NCBI GenBank assembly: GCA_021495925.1
Contig: JAKEKT010000010.1
Location: 434,001-498,000 of the forward strand
DNA: 64,000 bases
DNA from: Diplodia intermedia
Taxonomy: Eukaryota; Ascomycota; Dothideomycetes; Botryosphaeriales; Botryosphaeriaceae
Reading direction: 5' to 3'
Position 1 is the stretch's first letter. Every line of letters begins with the position of its first letter. A program made the position numbers and the translations under genes. Positions 1 to 11,414 of the stretch are shown piece after piece. The notes beneath the pieces were generated by a model, which ran no database searches, had not been told where the DNA came from, and worked only from the letters and a program-made list of their open reading frames with translations.

Positions 1-1198
1 CACAGATCTGTCATGTCACAGGTGGGAGATGCGCTTGAACAATAGTGGAGCCCTTCTCTGAGGTGCTTCTGTCTCTCGAGTTATTGGCCATCCCCCAAGT
101 GTGCGTTTCCTAAATGCGACTCAGCTTTGGCGAAAGGGTCGATCAGGGAAATTGTCTTGCTTTCGGCCTCTTTGATTTTGGAAGGGACCGTTACAGTCTC
201 CGTGTGAGTTGCTCCAAGGTCGGAAAAGCCGAAAGACTCGGACACAGCACTCGTAGCAGTACTTCAACGGAACGAAGATTAAACACGTGCCGATGTAGAG
301 TTTGGTCTCAATGGAAGTGGGAAGCTTTTGAAGTGTAGATAAAGATTACTGCTGGTTGGGTGGAAAAGGTTGAAAAGGGTTGGAGGGGTTTGGTGCAGTC
401 GGAAGAAGGCCATCCGAGACGTGACCTCTGACTTCTTGGCCACTCATGCAGGGAGGCTTGGGGCTGACTCGAAGCCGGGTACGGTGTAAGGCTCAGGTGA
501 TGAGGTGATTGTCTCAATGATGTCCATCGAGTGCTACTGGCCTTCGGGGCCACCGACCCAGCAAGCTGAAGATCTGCACCTCCTCGGGTAGTTCCCTGCA
601 GCAGCTGACAACGCTCTCTGGCTCCCCTGGTTAGGGTCCCGCGCCCACAGACCAAAGGGCCGCCGATGCGCCGCCGCAGCGCAGTGGCGAATGTCGTGAG
701 AGGAGAAGGAGAGAAAGGGAGCGTGGTGAATGGGCGACGTACACGTACGTGGTTCACCGCAGGGTTCGCTGAATCAGTGGGTCACGTGACGAGCGATCCG
801 GCGATTGGGCCCCCCTTGTCGTGGGAGAGGGGCGGCAGCGCAGAAGAGCCCACTTACGTCGCATGAAAACATGCGGGGGGCTCGCGGGGCCCATCCATAA
901 GTACAAGTACAAGACGGTGCACACTGGCTTCCGGCGCTCTGGGTCCGCCGCATTTGTCCCGCGCGAAAAGGGAAAGCGAAAATCAGGGAAGGAACAGCCC
1001 GCCCGCTCTTTCCATTGCCCCCTAGCCGCTGCTGCTGCTGCTGCTGCTGCTGCTCGATTCTTTTTGTGAGCGCAGGAGAGGAAGCAGCTCCCTCGCTTAT
1101 CTGGGATTCCCAGAGCGCAATTCGTCTTTTTTTTCTCGCCCCCAACCCGCCACAAGGGAGCAGGAGGAACAAAAAGGAAAAAGGACAGTCCCAAAACC
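1..1198. other. Upstream region of the methyltransferase gene, no gene seen
   Basis: No convincing coding sequence. Overlapping short open frames on both strands lack domain signatures and look like by-products of high GC content. The right-hand 200 bases contain a CTG/GCT trinucleotide run and pyrimidine-rich stretches, and probably form the promoter and 5' leader of the gene beginning at 1199. Confidence 0.6.
1028..1054. repeat. (GCT)n microsatellite in the 5' leader of the methyltransferase gene
   Basis: A perfect run of about nine GCT triplets, roughly 145 bases upstream of the start codon at 1199. It can be read as poly-Ala, poly-Leu, poly-Cys or poly-Gln in different frames. This explains the low-complexity short open frames nearby, so I do not treat those frames as genes. 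Confidence 0.9.
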
Positions 1199-2636
1199 AT
1201 GGCCTCGGGCGTCAGCGCCGACGATCGAGGGTCCGCCCAAGCAAACGCCAACGACACCAACCTCGCCTCCCCGCCTCTCGCCGAAGACTCGTCGGGCGGG
1301 AGCGGCGGCGCCAGGTCGCAGACGGCCTCAGAGGCCTTCCTCGAAGAAATCACCCAATCCGTCAGCGCCTCCATCTACGAAGGCCGCTACGAGAACGGCC
1401 GCCGCTACCATGCCTACCGCGAGGGCGCCTACCCGCTGCCCGAGGACGAGCGCGAGCAGGACCGCCTCGACCTCATCCAGCACTGGTTCGGCCTCGTGCT
1501 GAAGGGCGAGCTGTATCGCGCTCCGCTGAAATTCGACCATGACGAACAGCCATCCGAGACCCCGCGACGCGTCCTAGACGTCGGCACCGGCACTGGTCTT
1601 TGGGCCTTGGATTTCGCCGATGCGCATCCGGAAGCGCAGGTCATTGGTGGGTTTTTCCTTCTTTTCTTCAACCTTCGCTTCCGCTTCGCGTTTTGCCTTT
1701 GGGTACTTGGAGGCTGTGTTTGGATGTTTTTGTGCAACTCAAGGACCTGCCTTTACATCCAGATACACACTTCAACTGCTCGCGCAGGGAGGGTGGGATC
1801 CTTTGTGGGAAATAGAAGGGCAAAACCTCTGCGACTCGCTGTGGGTGTGCTACTCGAGACCACGGCAATGACAGCTAATCGGCAATGCAGGAACCGACCT
1901 GAGCGTCATACAGCCTGAATGGTATGGACAATCTCCCGCTGCGCCAGTTTCTAGGGGTAAATGACTCACATGCACAGGACGGCGCCCAACTGTCACTTCA
2001 TCATCGACGACGCCGAGTCAGACTGGGTATTTACCGACAGGGAGTCGTTTGACTACGTGCACGTGCGCTACCTGTACCCGGGCATCGCCGACTGGGCCCG
2101 GCTGTGGAAGCAGTCGTTTGAGCACCTGCGGCCGGGCGGCTGGGCCGAGTCGCAGGAGATCTCGGCCTGGTTCTATTCGGACGAGCCGGGATTCGAGCAC
2201 AGCAACATCCAGTACTGGCAGGAGACCATGGACGACGCCACCTCCCGCGTCGGCAAGCGCTTCAACCGCGCCCACGAGCAGAAGGAGCATATGATCCAGG
2301 CTGGCTTCGTCAATGTCACGCAGGAAATCATCCAGGTAGGTCCATCTCTTTTCCCCTTCTCCCCCCACCTTATCGGAGGCTGAGCAGGAGCACGCACTCC
2401 AGATACCCATGGGCACCTGGGACAAACAAAATCTCGAGGTGGGCAAGTGCGCATTGCTCAACGCCTTCGAGGGCTTGGCGCCGACATCGTTGGCCATTTT
2501 CAGCCGCGTGCTAGACTGGGACATGCCGCAGATCGAGACACTGCTGGCGGCGGTCCGGAATGAGTTCTTGTACTCCAAGTGGAAGACGCACGTCAAGTTT
2601 TACTTTACCTACGGCCAGAAGCCGGCAGATGATTAG
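1199..2636 (+). CDS. LaeA-like SAM-dependent methyltransferase
   Basis: Four exons at 1199-1646, 1891-1921, 1978-2335 and 2403-2636 join in phase to give 356 residues. The start ATG has a good context (ACCATGG). After an acidic N-terminus of about 100 residues comes the SAM-binding motif I, VLDVGTGTGLWALDFAD. Then follow GTDLSVIQPEW, the acidic loop FIIDDAESDW, FDYVHVRY and the post-III motif LRPGGWAESQE. This order is the hallmark of the fungal LaeA/TAM-type family. LaeA itself is a nuclear regulator of secondary metabolism and development, but the family is large and most members have unknown substrates. Nothing here identifies this copy as LaeA proper. The neighbours are a secreted hydrolase and a lipase, not synthase genes. 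Family assignment is firm; the biological role is open. Confidence 0.85.
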
Positions 2637-2789
2637 CATGAAATGGAGAAATGAAAAAACAACTACGCAACGGGAAAAAAAGCAAAGGTGGCCGACTGTC
2701 TCTATGATTATGCCCGGGTAAGAGGGGTATTACATTAACGATGCCCCCAAGGGAGGGAACATCTATATGAGTGGGTAGTCGATCACGCG

Positions 2790-5700
2790 TCACGCTCCAT
2801 TATTGACATAGACCAAAAGCCTGTCCGCCCCTCCGCAAGCCTCCGTCGCGTTGCCCGAGCACGCATAGTCGCACCCCGCCAGTAGCGGGTCCGCGACGCC
2901 CGCAACCGCCAGGCCGTCAACCGGCTCCGCCGCGCCTCCGTAGCACTCGTAGTAGTACTCGGCGCCGCAGTACGCGAGCCCCTTCGCCGCGCACGCATCC
3001 AGACACTTGGCCACCGTCGCGGAACAGGAGTCGATCGGGACGGCCGTTTCCAGCGTGCGCTTGCCGTCGACGTTGTCGCGGTAGCAGCTCAGCAGGCTCC
3101 ACGTCCCGTGCGTCTGCCGCGCGAAGAACTTCTGCGTCCACGCCGCGTCCTCGGTCACGGAGAGCCGGAAGCCGCCGCCGCACGTCTGCGCGGGGTCGCC
3201 GGCGCACGCGCTCGAGCAGTCGGACGCCGGGGACGCGTTCGTCGGCAGGGAGGGCCCGCACCAGCACTCGGAGCCGTACTGCGTGCCGGCGTACTTGTAC
3301 CCCCTTTCCCGGCACGCCGACGCGCAGAGGCCGGGCGTGTTGGAGGAATTCGCGTAGATCTGGGTCGGGAAGGCGCGCGCCGTCGCCGAGTCTGCGTAGC
3401 AGCCCTTGGCCGCGATGCCGCTCGGCAAGCTGGAGGCCAGCTTCGCGCCCCAGATGGCCGGATTTGCGAGGGGGGCGCCGAGCGTGCGCTTCAGGTAGCA
3501 GGGCCCGTTCGAGACGTACGACACGTCGACGCAGCCATCGGTCGCGTCGCACTGGGACACGCAGGCGGCGAAGCTGCCCGGGTACGTGGGCGCGCCCATG
3601 TCACCGCCTTGGTGGTCGGTGCCGCATTCAATGAGGAATTTCTGGCCGCGGGGTGCGTCGAAGGTCTTGCCGTCGGAGCCGGGGCAGGAAACGGTCGATG
3701 CGGATGGGGTCGCGGAGGAGCTGGTGGTTGAAGACCCAATGGAGGAGCTGACGGTAACGGAATTGCCGCTTGAAGAAGCGGTGGTCGAAGACGATGACGA
3801 CAACGAACTGGTGACGAGCTTCGCACCTAGAACGGCATTGTTGGAGATGGCGGAACCGACGGAGCTCTTGAGATAGCATGATCCGTAAACCCAGGCCACG
3901 TCGACACATCCGGCATTGGCATCGCACGCATCGATGCAGAGCTCCAATGTGCTCGTAGAAGTCGTCAGCATGTCACCAGCATCTAAGACGAAGTCAGTCA
4001 GCGTGAGAATGAAAGAAGGCTTGGATGGCTTACAGTGGTCCGTGTAGCATTCAATCAAGTAGTTTTTGTTGTTTTTCGAAGTGTACGTCGTACCGTTGGC
4101 AGCCGGACAGGCTAGAGCAGTGGCCGAAGAAGTGGCCGAGGAGGCAGTACCGGTAGTAGTTGTGGAGCCAGAGGTCATTGCAGAGCCAGAGATCATTGAG
4201 GGGGTCGTTAAGGAGGTCGTTGAGGATCCTAAACTCGTTGTCCGCGTAGTTGATATAGAGATACCTGTGGATGAAGGGCATGCAGAGGGCCCGGTATTTG
4301 ACGGCAGGGCGTACATGTTCAGGTAGCCAGTATTACCGCAATATTCGGTGGTGTTGCCGCCGCAAGCCATTGTGCAGTTCGCGGCCAGCGAGGAGACACT
4401 TGAGCACTCAACGGTATTTCCGCAGTAGCACTGGTGGAAATTAGTATCGATCGACTGGCATAGATTGTACTTAGCTCACCTCAGCACCATACTCAACACC
4501 AAAGTAGGAGTAGCCAGAGCAGTATGTGGCGCAGGCCTCGACAGTCATATCAGCCTGCGATGTGCTCCTCGCAGACAGTGCTCTCCCAGAAGTGGCCTCG
4601 CTGTAACATCCGAGGAGTGAATAAGACCCAACTTGCTGAGGAGAAGACGGCTTGACATCGGTGGTGATGTTGCCTGTGGAAAAGACAGAAAGGCGGTAGC
4701 TGTTCCCGCATGTTTGAGAAGAATTGCCAGCGCAGGCCATTGTGCAGGCTTGGTCGGTGGTTGTTTGAGCCTTGTAGCCCATACTATTTCCACACCAGCA
4801 CTACATGCATTGTTATCACCGATAACCCGATACGGGAGTAGCTTTTCATACCTCGACGCCGAATTCGAGCCCAGCAATCTTATAGCCTTGCCGGGCACAG
4901 GTAGCTGTGCATGAATCAATGGTGTTGTCGTCACGAGAGTAAGCCTTGAAGGGCAATACGGAGCCTGGATCAGAGTAACATCCTTGGTATGTCATACTGG
5001 AGAATGACCCGGGAGACACAGGGGCTACGGTAGAGCTCCGAGAGGGATCGGGATAAGGGTCATCTCCGATCTGGAGGCGAGGGTACCCGAAATCGAAGGC
5101 TTTGGATCCTGCGCCGTCGAAGTTATCCAGGAAAAGCCGGGCTTGTCCCGCAGGTGAAGCAAACATACTACCCGCATCGTGCCCTATCGGAGCGTAATCA
5201 ATGGTACACAGGTTAGTGGGCGGAAAGGCTCGGATGAAGTTGAAGAAACGCTCGTGTCGATTAGCACCAGTAGTGATAGGACCGCAGCCAGAGGAATCGT
5301 CCCCCAGATCCAGAGTGCCTCGGGCGTAAGCGATTTTCTTGGTGTTGTAATTCCTCAGGACAGCATCGCGTCCGGCGTTGACCACAGTAGCGCCGTAGGT
5401 GTTTGTGTAAGACGACAAGCCATCGCGCCAGTCGTCGTAGGCGGGGCACGAGGAACTGTCAATCGGTCGGTCCAGACTCATCCAGCCGAAGCTGTTTGGA
5501 TTGCCGATCCAGTACACTACAGGTGTTCTCGTACTCAAGTTGTCACCGACTTCGCAGTACCTTTGCACCGTCTGTGCGCCCAGCGAATGACCTGCAACCA
5601 CGATCTGGTCGGACATGTCAACATCGGTTGTGATGAGGCTAGAGCCAAGGCGCCTACCTGGTTGATGTTAGGGAAAAGTGTCTTGTTGTCGAAGTACGTC

Positions 5701-6286
5701 GTCAGCTGGTCCAGGACGGCATAGGAGGAAACGGTCGTCTGCGTCTTCGGATATTGGTTGTTCGCTCCGGAAGCCCACTGGGATCCTTTCCAGACAAGCG
5801 CAGAGGTGGTAGAGCCTTTGCCGTCAACCCAAGGGTAACCCCCGGTACTCTTGTCGTCCCCGTTGGTGAAGTAAGGGGCGAGAATGGCGACGCTGTCTGT
5901 GCTCACTTCAGGATGGCCAGAAACTTGAGCCAAAGCCGAGAGCCTAGTAGGGATTAGTGGTGAGTAGGCCGATTGGAAGCGTTTGGATTCTACATGTTGC
6001 TCATATAGGTGTTCGGGTCACGGTTAAGGCCATGGACGACGATGACTGCCCGCTTGAGTGCCCTGGGATCCAGCCTCTGGCCCGTGCTGTTCAGAGACAT
6101 GTAGTTGATGAGTGTGGTATTTTTCCTATTTGCATCTTTGATGTTGAAGTAGGTGATCTCGGCGCCGGGGACGACGGGTAGGGAGGTGGTGATGTTCTCT
6201 CCGGCATATTGCTGAGCGTTGCTCAGCTCGGCAATGCCAAACAGGAGCTGGGCGCTGAGCAGCCCCCTGAGCGGGGAGAACAGCAT
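2790..6286 (-). CDS. Secreted alpha/beta hydrolase fused to four WSC and two PAN-like modules
   Basis: Six exons (6286-5994, 5943-5658, 5604-4852, 4800-4480, 4430-4034, 3982-2790) splice in phase into 1,080 residues. I chose the ATG at 6286 because it opens a clean signal peptide (MLFSPLRGLLSAQLLFG); an in-frame ATG at 6355 would add 23 residues. Residues 30-370 form an alpha/beta hydrolase with oxyanion-region VVHGLNRDP and nucleophile elbow AGHSLGA (Ser200). Cys-rich WSC modules follow at about 401-480 and 508-590. A Ser/Thr linker leads to two PAN/apple-like modules (about 659-740 and 783-865, each opening CP..(N/D)G and containing C.D.C), then WSC modules at 878-965 and 984-1078. No GPI or membrane anchor is seen at the C-terminus. 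WSC modules bind glycans, so a wall- or substrate-tethered esterase or hydrolase is a reasonable inference. The substrate is unknown. Confidence 0.82.
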
Positions 6287-6287
6287 C

Positions 6288-7893
6288 GCAAAGCCAGAGA
6301 TGCAGACGAAATATGGCACGAGGCAGAAAACGCGAAAACGAAGGTCGGGGTACACAGGAATGCATGGAAGCGAGCTTGGCCACTACTTTATCCATTACGC
6401 CTCTCTCGGCTTCAGCACGGATGGGGGGCAAGAGTCTCGCACGAAGTCCAAATTCTGTTCTAGAGAAGCCGCCACCGACAGTTGTGTGAAGTGGTGGAGG
6501 AAAGTGCCGCGTTTGATGGCGCAACGGGCGCTCGCCAGGCCACAACATGGATGTGACGACAGGGAAGCGCCCTGACGACACGGCCATAAGTAGACGTGAG
6601 GCGGGCTGAGGCACGTATTGGGAGCAATCTAGCACCTCGGGGACGTTAGGCACAGGCATAGTTGCCAAGACGCCAGGAGTGTGGCTTCAAGTGCGGCTGC
6701 CTGCAGGATCCCGATAACAGTCTGGGTTCTTCTTTGGCGGGTCCTTGTGACTGCTGATCAGAAGAATACGCGGGGACGAAGTTGCCGATGGGGTGGTTCG
6801 AGAAGTAGACAACAGGAAAGAGGAGCAGAAGGCGTAAAGCTGATGGGCGAACCCAACCGGGCGCAGCGCCATCGCGACCGCACGCTTAGCCTCGGGCGGT
6901 ACAGGAGAGCGCGGTTGCAGCTTATGTCGTGGGCTTTGGGCGAAGCTGGTGTACTCCGTATGCGCGGTGCATCATGTCTGAATGAAGAAGAGCCTGCAGA
7001 GAAGAAGTAGTCCACATGCAGGGGAAGAGGCAAGGGCGTGGCTCGGGGGTGCAAGCTGGGAGGAAGGAGCCGAGTCAGGCGTGGGCGGATGAAACGCCCG
7101 GCCGAAGCTTGCCGCCTGCTCTTTCCCCATCACAACTCGACTCATCTCCCACACACAAGCCACCTCGCTACTCCAGTGCCGCGGCACGCACCATCATCCC
7201 CACGAACAGCGCGTCCATCGCTGATGATCGCCGCCGATCTTGTGATCCAGATCGGCCGTCCCGTATTCTAGCCGCAACACTTCGCAGCTTCGAGAACCAG
7301 CTCAGCCAGCCCGCGTCCAGCCTGCTCCACCGGCCAAGCTCTGGGACCCGTCTATCCCATCAGGACTTTGACTTCTTCGACCATCACCGCATGCGTACAA
7401 GTTCCCATGGCCCGAGGCTCCCTGCGCCGAGTAGCCGTCTCGCTACGCCGCTTTGGGAAATATCACCTTGTCTATTTGGATTTATTTAGTCACGGCCTAC
7501 CCAAAAATGAAAAGGCAGCCTGCCTTCGCGCCCTTTCTGCCCGCAGCTAAGTAGAGGGTAAGCTGGTCAAACTATGTTTTGACTATTATTGCCGACGCCA
7601 TGTTGCGTTTCCCAAAAGCTTCGTCTCTGCTGCCCGCCCTCTCATTGGGCTCAAGCGGTTGCCGTGTCTGGCGGTGCAGAGCTTATCCACACTTCTGGAC
7701 CTCACCTTGACCTATTCAGGCTCTCGCGGTGTACCGACTACCGCTCTTAATTTCTCCCATCGCCCAACTAGCTGCTTCAGCTGTTGGAAGTGGCGAAATT
7801 TCCCCGCTGGTACATACAGTATCCGTGTTATATAGAACTCGAGCTTCACGCGAGCAAGTGCTGGTTTTCTGCACGTACTATCTGTATTGCAAA
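6288..7893. other. Divergent intergenic region between the WSC hydrolase and the lipase
   Basis: About 1.6 kb holding the outward-facing promoters of two secreted-hydrolase genes. Short open frames (for example 7016-7489 +) have no recognisable domains and read as GC-driven noise. I see no repeat or RNA gene. Confidence 0.5.
7828..7835 (+). promoter_or_regulatory. Putative TATA element of the lipase gene
   Basis: TTATATAG lies about 60 bases before the start codon at 7894, a plausible distance for a filamentous-fungal TATA box with a short leader. It is assigned from sequence similarity and position only. Confidence 0.35.
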
Positions 7894-9273
7894 ATGCGTT
7901 TCTTCAGTGCCTGCCACCTATTCAGTGCGCTTCTATTCCACCACGCCACCGCTATCCCGGCCCCGATTCCTGCGACTGGACTCGAGCCGCATGCTGCTGT
8001 TGAAGAGGTCGACAGAAGGGGACTCCTGAGCGGCATCTTGGGCACTCTCAATGGCCTCACAGATTCTGCTGCTATCTTGTCTCAGCTCAGGCTGGTCCAA
8101 CCGGCACCAAAGCCAACCAGCGTGGAACAAGCACAGGACCGGCTCAAGCAAGTTTACTCGGCAACGCCAACAAACATCTACAAGAACATAGGAGACCAAA
8201 TCAGTGCCGGCCTGACCACTCTGACGATAACGGAAGCCCTTGGCATCCTCCCCGCGGGCGAGAATTCCCCAACCAACAACAACCCCCGCGAACCCGCAAC
8301 ACCCGTGTATCCGAGGAAGTCGCCCTCGGACGCGCCCTACTCCCTCGGTGAGCAGCAGCTGCGCCAGGCAATCTACATCCCTCCTTCCTTCACCTTCGGC
8401 AAAAAACCTCCTGTCATCTTCGTGCCGGGAACCGGCACCTATGGCGGCATCAACTTCGCCTCGAACCTGCGCAAGCTCCTGACCGACGTTCCTTACGCGG
8501 ACCCGGTGTGGCTGAACATACCGGGTGCGCTCCTACGCGACGCGCAGACCAACGCCGAGTACGTCGCCTATGCTATCAACTACATCTCGGGCATCTCCAA
8601 CGCCAACGTCTCCGTCATCTCCTGGTCACAGGGCGGGCTCGACACCCAATGGGCCTTCACCTACTGGCCGTCGACCCGCGCCCTTGTCTCCGACTTCATC
8701 CCCGTCAGCGCCGATTTGCACGGCACCGTACTCGCCAACGCCATCTGCCTCTCTGCCGGCGGCGGCAATCCCGGCCTGGGTCCCTGCCCGCCCTCGGTCC
8801 TCCAGCAGCTGTACACCAGCCGCTTCGTGTCGACGCTGCGCGCGGCGGGCGGCGCCGATGCGTACGTGCCCACGACGTCGGTTTTCTCGAGCTTCGACGA
8901 GATCGTGCAGCCGCAGTCGGGCCCGGGGGCGTCCGCCTTCATCGGCGACGCAAGAGGGGTGGGTACGACGAACGCCGAGACGCAGGTCGTGTGCGCGGGC
9001 AAGGGCCCCGCCGCGGGCTTTTACACGCACGAAAGCATGCTGGTGAATCCGCTGACGTACGGGCTCGTCGTCGACGCCCTGACGCACGACGGCCCGGGGA
9101 GGGTTGACAGGCTGGATTTGGATCGAGTGTGCGCGACGACGCTGGCGCCCGGGCTGGAGTTGGCAGATCTGCTGGACACGGAGGGGGTGACTTTGCTTGC
9201 CGGGGTTAATTTGTTGACGTATCTAGACAGGAGGTTGGTGGAGCCCGGGCTGAAGGCTTATGCGGCTGAGTGA
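7894..9273 (+). CDS. Secreted CalB-type lipase
   Basis: A single exon encoding 459 residues. The open frame extends further 5', but the ATG at 7894 starts a clear signal peptide (MRFFSACHLFSALLFHHATA) followed by an apparent propeptide, so I use that start. The mature part carries features of the Candida antarctica lipase B family. The oxyanion segment is VIFVPGTGTYGG. The nucleophile elbow is SWSQGGL with Ser245; CalB has the same S-Q context instead of the usual GHSQG. The acid is Asp335 in SSFDEIVQP, and the histidine is His379 in YTHESMLVNP. Spacing within the triad is close to that of CalB. CalB-type enzymes hydrolyse esters of varied chain length and show little interfacial activation. 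Expected location is extracellular. It is divergent to the WSC-hydrolase gene, so two secreted esterase-like enzymes share an intergenic region. Confidence 0.88.
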   Translation: MRFFSACHLFSALLFHHATAIPAPIPATGLEPHAAVEEVDRRGLLSGILGTLNGLTDSAAILSQLRLVQPAPKPTSVEQAQDRLKQVYSATPTNIYKNIGDQISAGLTTLTITEALGILPAGENSPTNNNPREPATPVYPRKSPSDAPYSLGEQQLRQAIYIPPSFTFGKKPPVIFVPGTGTYGGINFASNLRKLLTDVPYADPVWLNIPGALLRDAQTNAEYVAYAINYISGISNANVSVISWSQGGLDTQWAFTYWPSTRALVSDFIPVSADLHGTVLANAICLSAGGGNPGLGPCPPSVLQQLYTSRFVSTLRAAGGADAYVPTTSVFSSFDEIVQPQSGPGASAFIGDARGVGTTNAETQVVCAGKGPAAGFYTHESMLVNPLTYGLVVDALTHDGPGRVDRLDLDRVCATTLAPGLELADLLDTEGVTLLAGVNLLTYLDRRLVEPGLKAYAAE

Positions 9274-9948
9274 AGGTGGATGGTACCTAGTTGATCACTG
9301 TGGGGCGATGCTCGCTCGATACCGTAATAAGACTAAAGCGAAACTGACAGCCTCGTGGCCTTGTTTTCTGTACTCTTCCAACCGCTACGTCAAGCAAACT
9401 AGGATCGTCTCGAGCAGAAGATCGATGATTCGTGAATCCAACCGATACCCCGAGATATGTGCCAAAACTCCCTCGACGCCCCCAATCGCTTCACTTACGC
9501 ACATCAAGAGCAAAAGGAAGACAGTGGAAGAAGGAAATTGCCCAAGGTGCGAATCAGGATACTGTTCCAGACATAGGCTGCACATCCGACATTATTGCGC
9601 CAGAGCCCAAGCTTCCCCGCATTACTTAGCAGGAGAAGCTGCCCGTTCCGCCCCCAGTCGCAGCCCCATCCCTCAGCCGAACCCCGAGGTTGAACTACCC
9701 CACAGCGGAATTATACTTACGTAGCATCACTACCACCTCTCATACAAAGCAGAATACCCGGCCACTTTGCAATCATCCTCCTCCTCTCCTGGCTGACTTC
9801 TTCATCCCTGCTCCTCGCAGTCTCGGCATTCCGGAACCCCACCCCACCATCACCAACACCGTAATCCAAAGGCGAAAGCCAGTTCGATTGGAGACGAGGA
9901 GAGCAACAGAAAAAAAAAGTGTTCTCGGAATAGAAAAGACGAGAATCA
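9274..9948. other. Intergenic region before the lactate monooxygenase-like gene
   Basis: About 670 bases. It should hold the 3' end of the lipase transcript and the promoter of the next gene. The last 50 bases are A-rich, as expected of a leader. No gene seen. Confidence 0.5.
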
Positions 9949-11414
9949 ATGGCGACCGCGCAAAACGTCCCGCCCGCCCCCAATGATCCGGGGGCGCGCA
10001 AGTACGGCGCGTACCAGAACGAGATATACTTCAAGGGCATGATGCACAACATCTTTCCCGCCGTGACGACGGACCCGAACAAGCTCGAGGCGCAGGCGGA
10101 GCGCGCCATGAACGCGCGCAGCTTCCGGTACATCGCGGGCGGCGCGGGCGAGCGGGCGACCATGGACGCGAATCGCGCGGCGTTCAGGACGTGGAAGGTA
10201 CGGGTTCGGTCCATGTTGTCGATTCTCCTTTTGTTCCCTTTTCTGTAGATGGCTGATGATGGTATATATACGCAGCTCATCCCGCGCATGCTGCAGCCGA
10301 CGACCAATCGCGACATGCAGATCGAGCTCTTCGGCGAGCGGTACGAGACGCCCCTGCTCTTCTCGCCCGTCGGCGTGCAGTCCATCTTCCACGAGGACAA
10401 GGAGACGGGCGTCGCCGAGGTCGCGGCTCAGATCGGGGTGCCCTACGTCCTCAGCACCGCCGCCTCGTCGACCATCGAGGACGTGGCCAAGGCGAACGGG
10501 CCCGGTGGCAAGAGGTGGTTCCAGCTGTACTGGCCGCATGATGATGAGATTACCGTGTCTGTGAGTTTCTCCATCCTTGTTGCATGTCTGTGGGTCATTT
10601 TTGTCTTATCCGGTCGGTGTTTGACGTTTGGGTAGTTGCTCAACCGCGCGAGGAGCAACGGCTACAGCGCGCTTGTGGTGACGCTGGATACGTGGGCGAT
10701 GGCCTGGCGGCCGTGGGATTTGGACCAGGCGTACGTGCCGTTCGTCAAGGCCATCGGGTGCGACGTCGCGTTTTCGGATCCGGTCTTCAGGCGCAAGTTC
10801 AAGGAGAGTCACGGAAAGGAGGTCGAGGACGACATGATAGCCGCGGGGCGGGAGTGGGTGAAAATCTGCTTCTCCGGTGTAGCACACACCTGTAAGTTTT
10901 GGAAGAGAAGCGTAGAGGTCGGGACGGAAAGCTGACATGGGATGCAGGGGACCAAATCGAGCTTCTGAAGAAGAACTGGGACGGTCCCATTATCCTGAAG
11001 GGCATCCAGCATCCCGACGATGCGCTCAAAGCGGTAGGAGTGGGAGTGCAGGGTATCATTGTCTCGAACCACGGTGGCCGCCAGCTCGACGGCGCGATTG
11101 GCTCATTGACCATGCTCGCAGAGATTGCGTCGGCAGTCGGGGACAAACTGACGATTCTGTTCGACAGCGGTGTGCGGACGGGGGTCGATGTCATCAAAGC
11201 ACTATCGCTCGGGGCAAAGGCCGTGTGTATCGGCAGACCGTGGGTCTACGGGCTGGGAATCTCGGGTAAAGCTGGAGCGCGCGACGTGATGAAGGGCATC
11301 CTTGCGGATCTAGACCAGAGCATGGGCTTGGCCGGCATCCAGAATATCGCGGGCTGCAATGGTAGCGTAGTCAGGCGAGTGGAGTACCCGGGAGACAGGC
11401 CGTCGAGCAATTGA
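9949..11414 (+). CDS. FMN-dependent alpha-hydroxy-acid enzyme, lactate 2-monooxygenase-like
   Basis: Exons 9949-10197, 10276-10560, 10636-10891 and 10948-11414 give 418 residues in phase. Family landmarks are the N-terminal FMN-site YIAGGAGE, LLFSPVGVQ, VLSTAASS, the QLYWP motif, catalytic lysine in ILKGIQHPDDA and the active-site block SNHGGRQLDG (His305, Arg308), then FDSGVRTG and GRPWVYGL. The segment TLDTWAMAWRPWDLD replaces the VDTP..G.RE.D pattern of flavocytochrome b2. It matches the TLDTW..GWRP.DL pattern that I associate with lactate 2-monooxygenase. There is no cytochrome b5 domain and no evident mitochondrial presequence or PTS1 signal. That argues against a respiratory L-lactate dehydrogenase. 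Likely chemistry is oxidation of a small 2-hydroxy acid (lactate plus O2 to acetate and CO2, if truly LMO-like), in the cytosol. Family certain; exact substrate inferred. Confidence 0.85.

Noticed and set aside
821..1542. Open frames with poly-Ala, poly-Cys or poly-Gln around 1015-1070
   Set aside because: They arise from the GCT microsatellite read in different frames and overlap the real methyltransferase start; no domain support.
7016..7489. 157-codon plus-strand frame in the hydrolase/lipase intergenic space
   Set aside because: Pro/Ser/Arg-rich without domain or leader; it lies where two divergent promoters are expected.
10249..10635. ATG at 10249 as an independent start within the lactate monooxygenase-like gene
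   Set aside because: It lies inside intron 1; the in-phase exon starts at 10276 and continues the FMN-enzyme domain.
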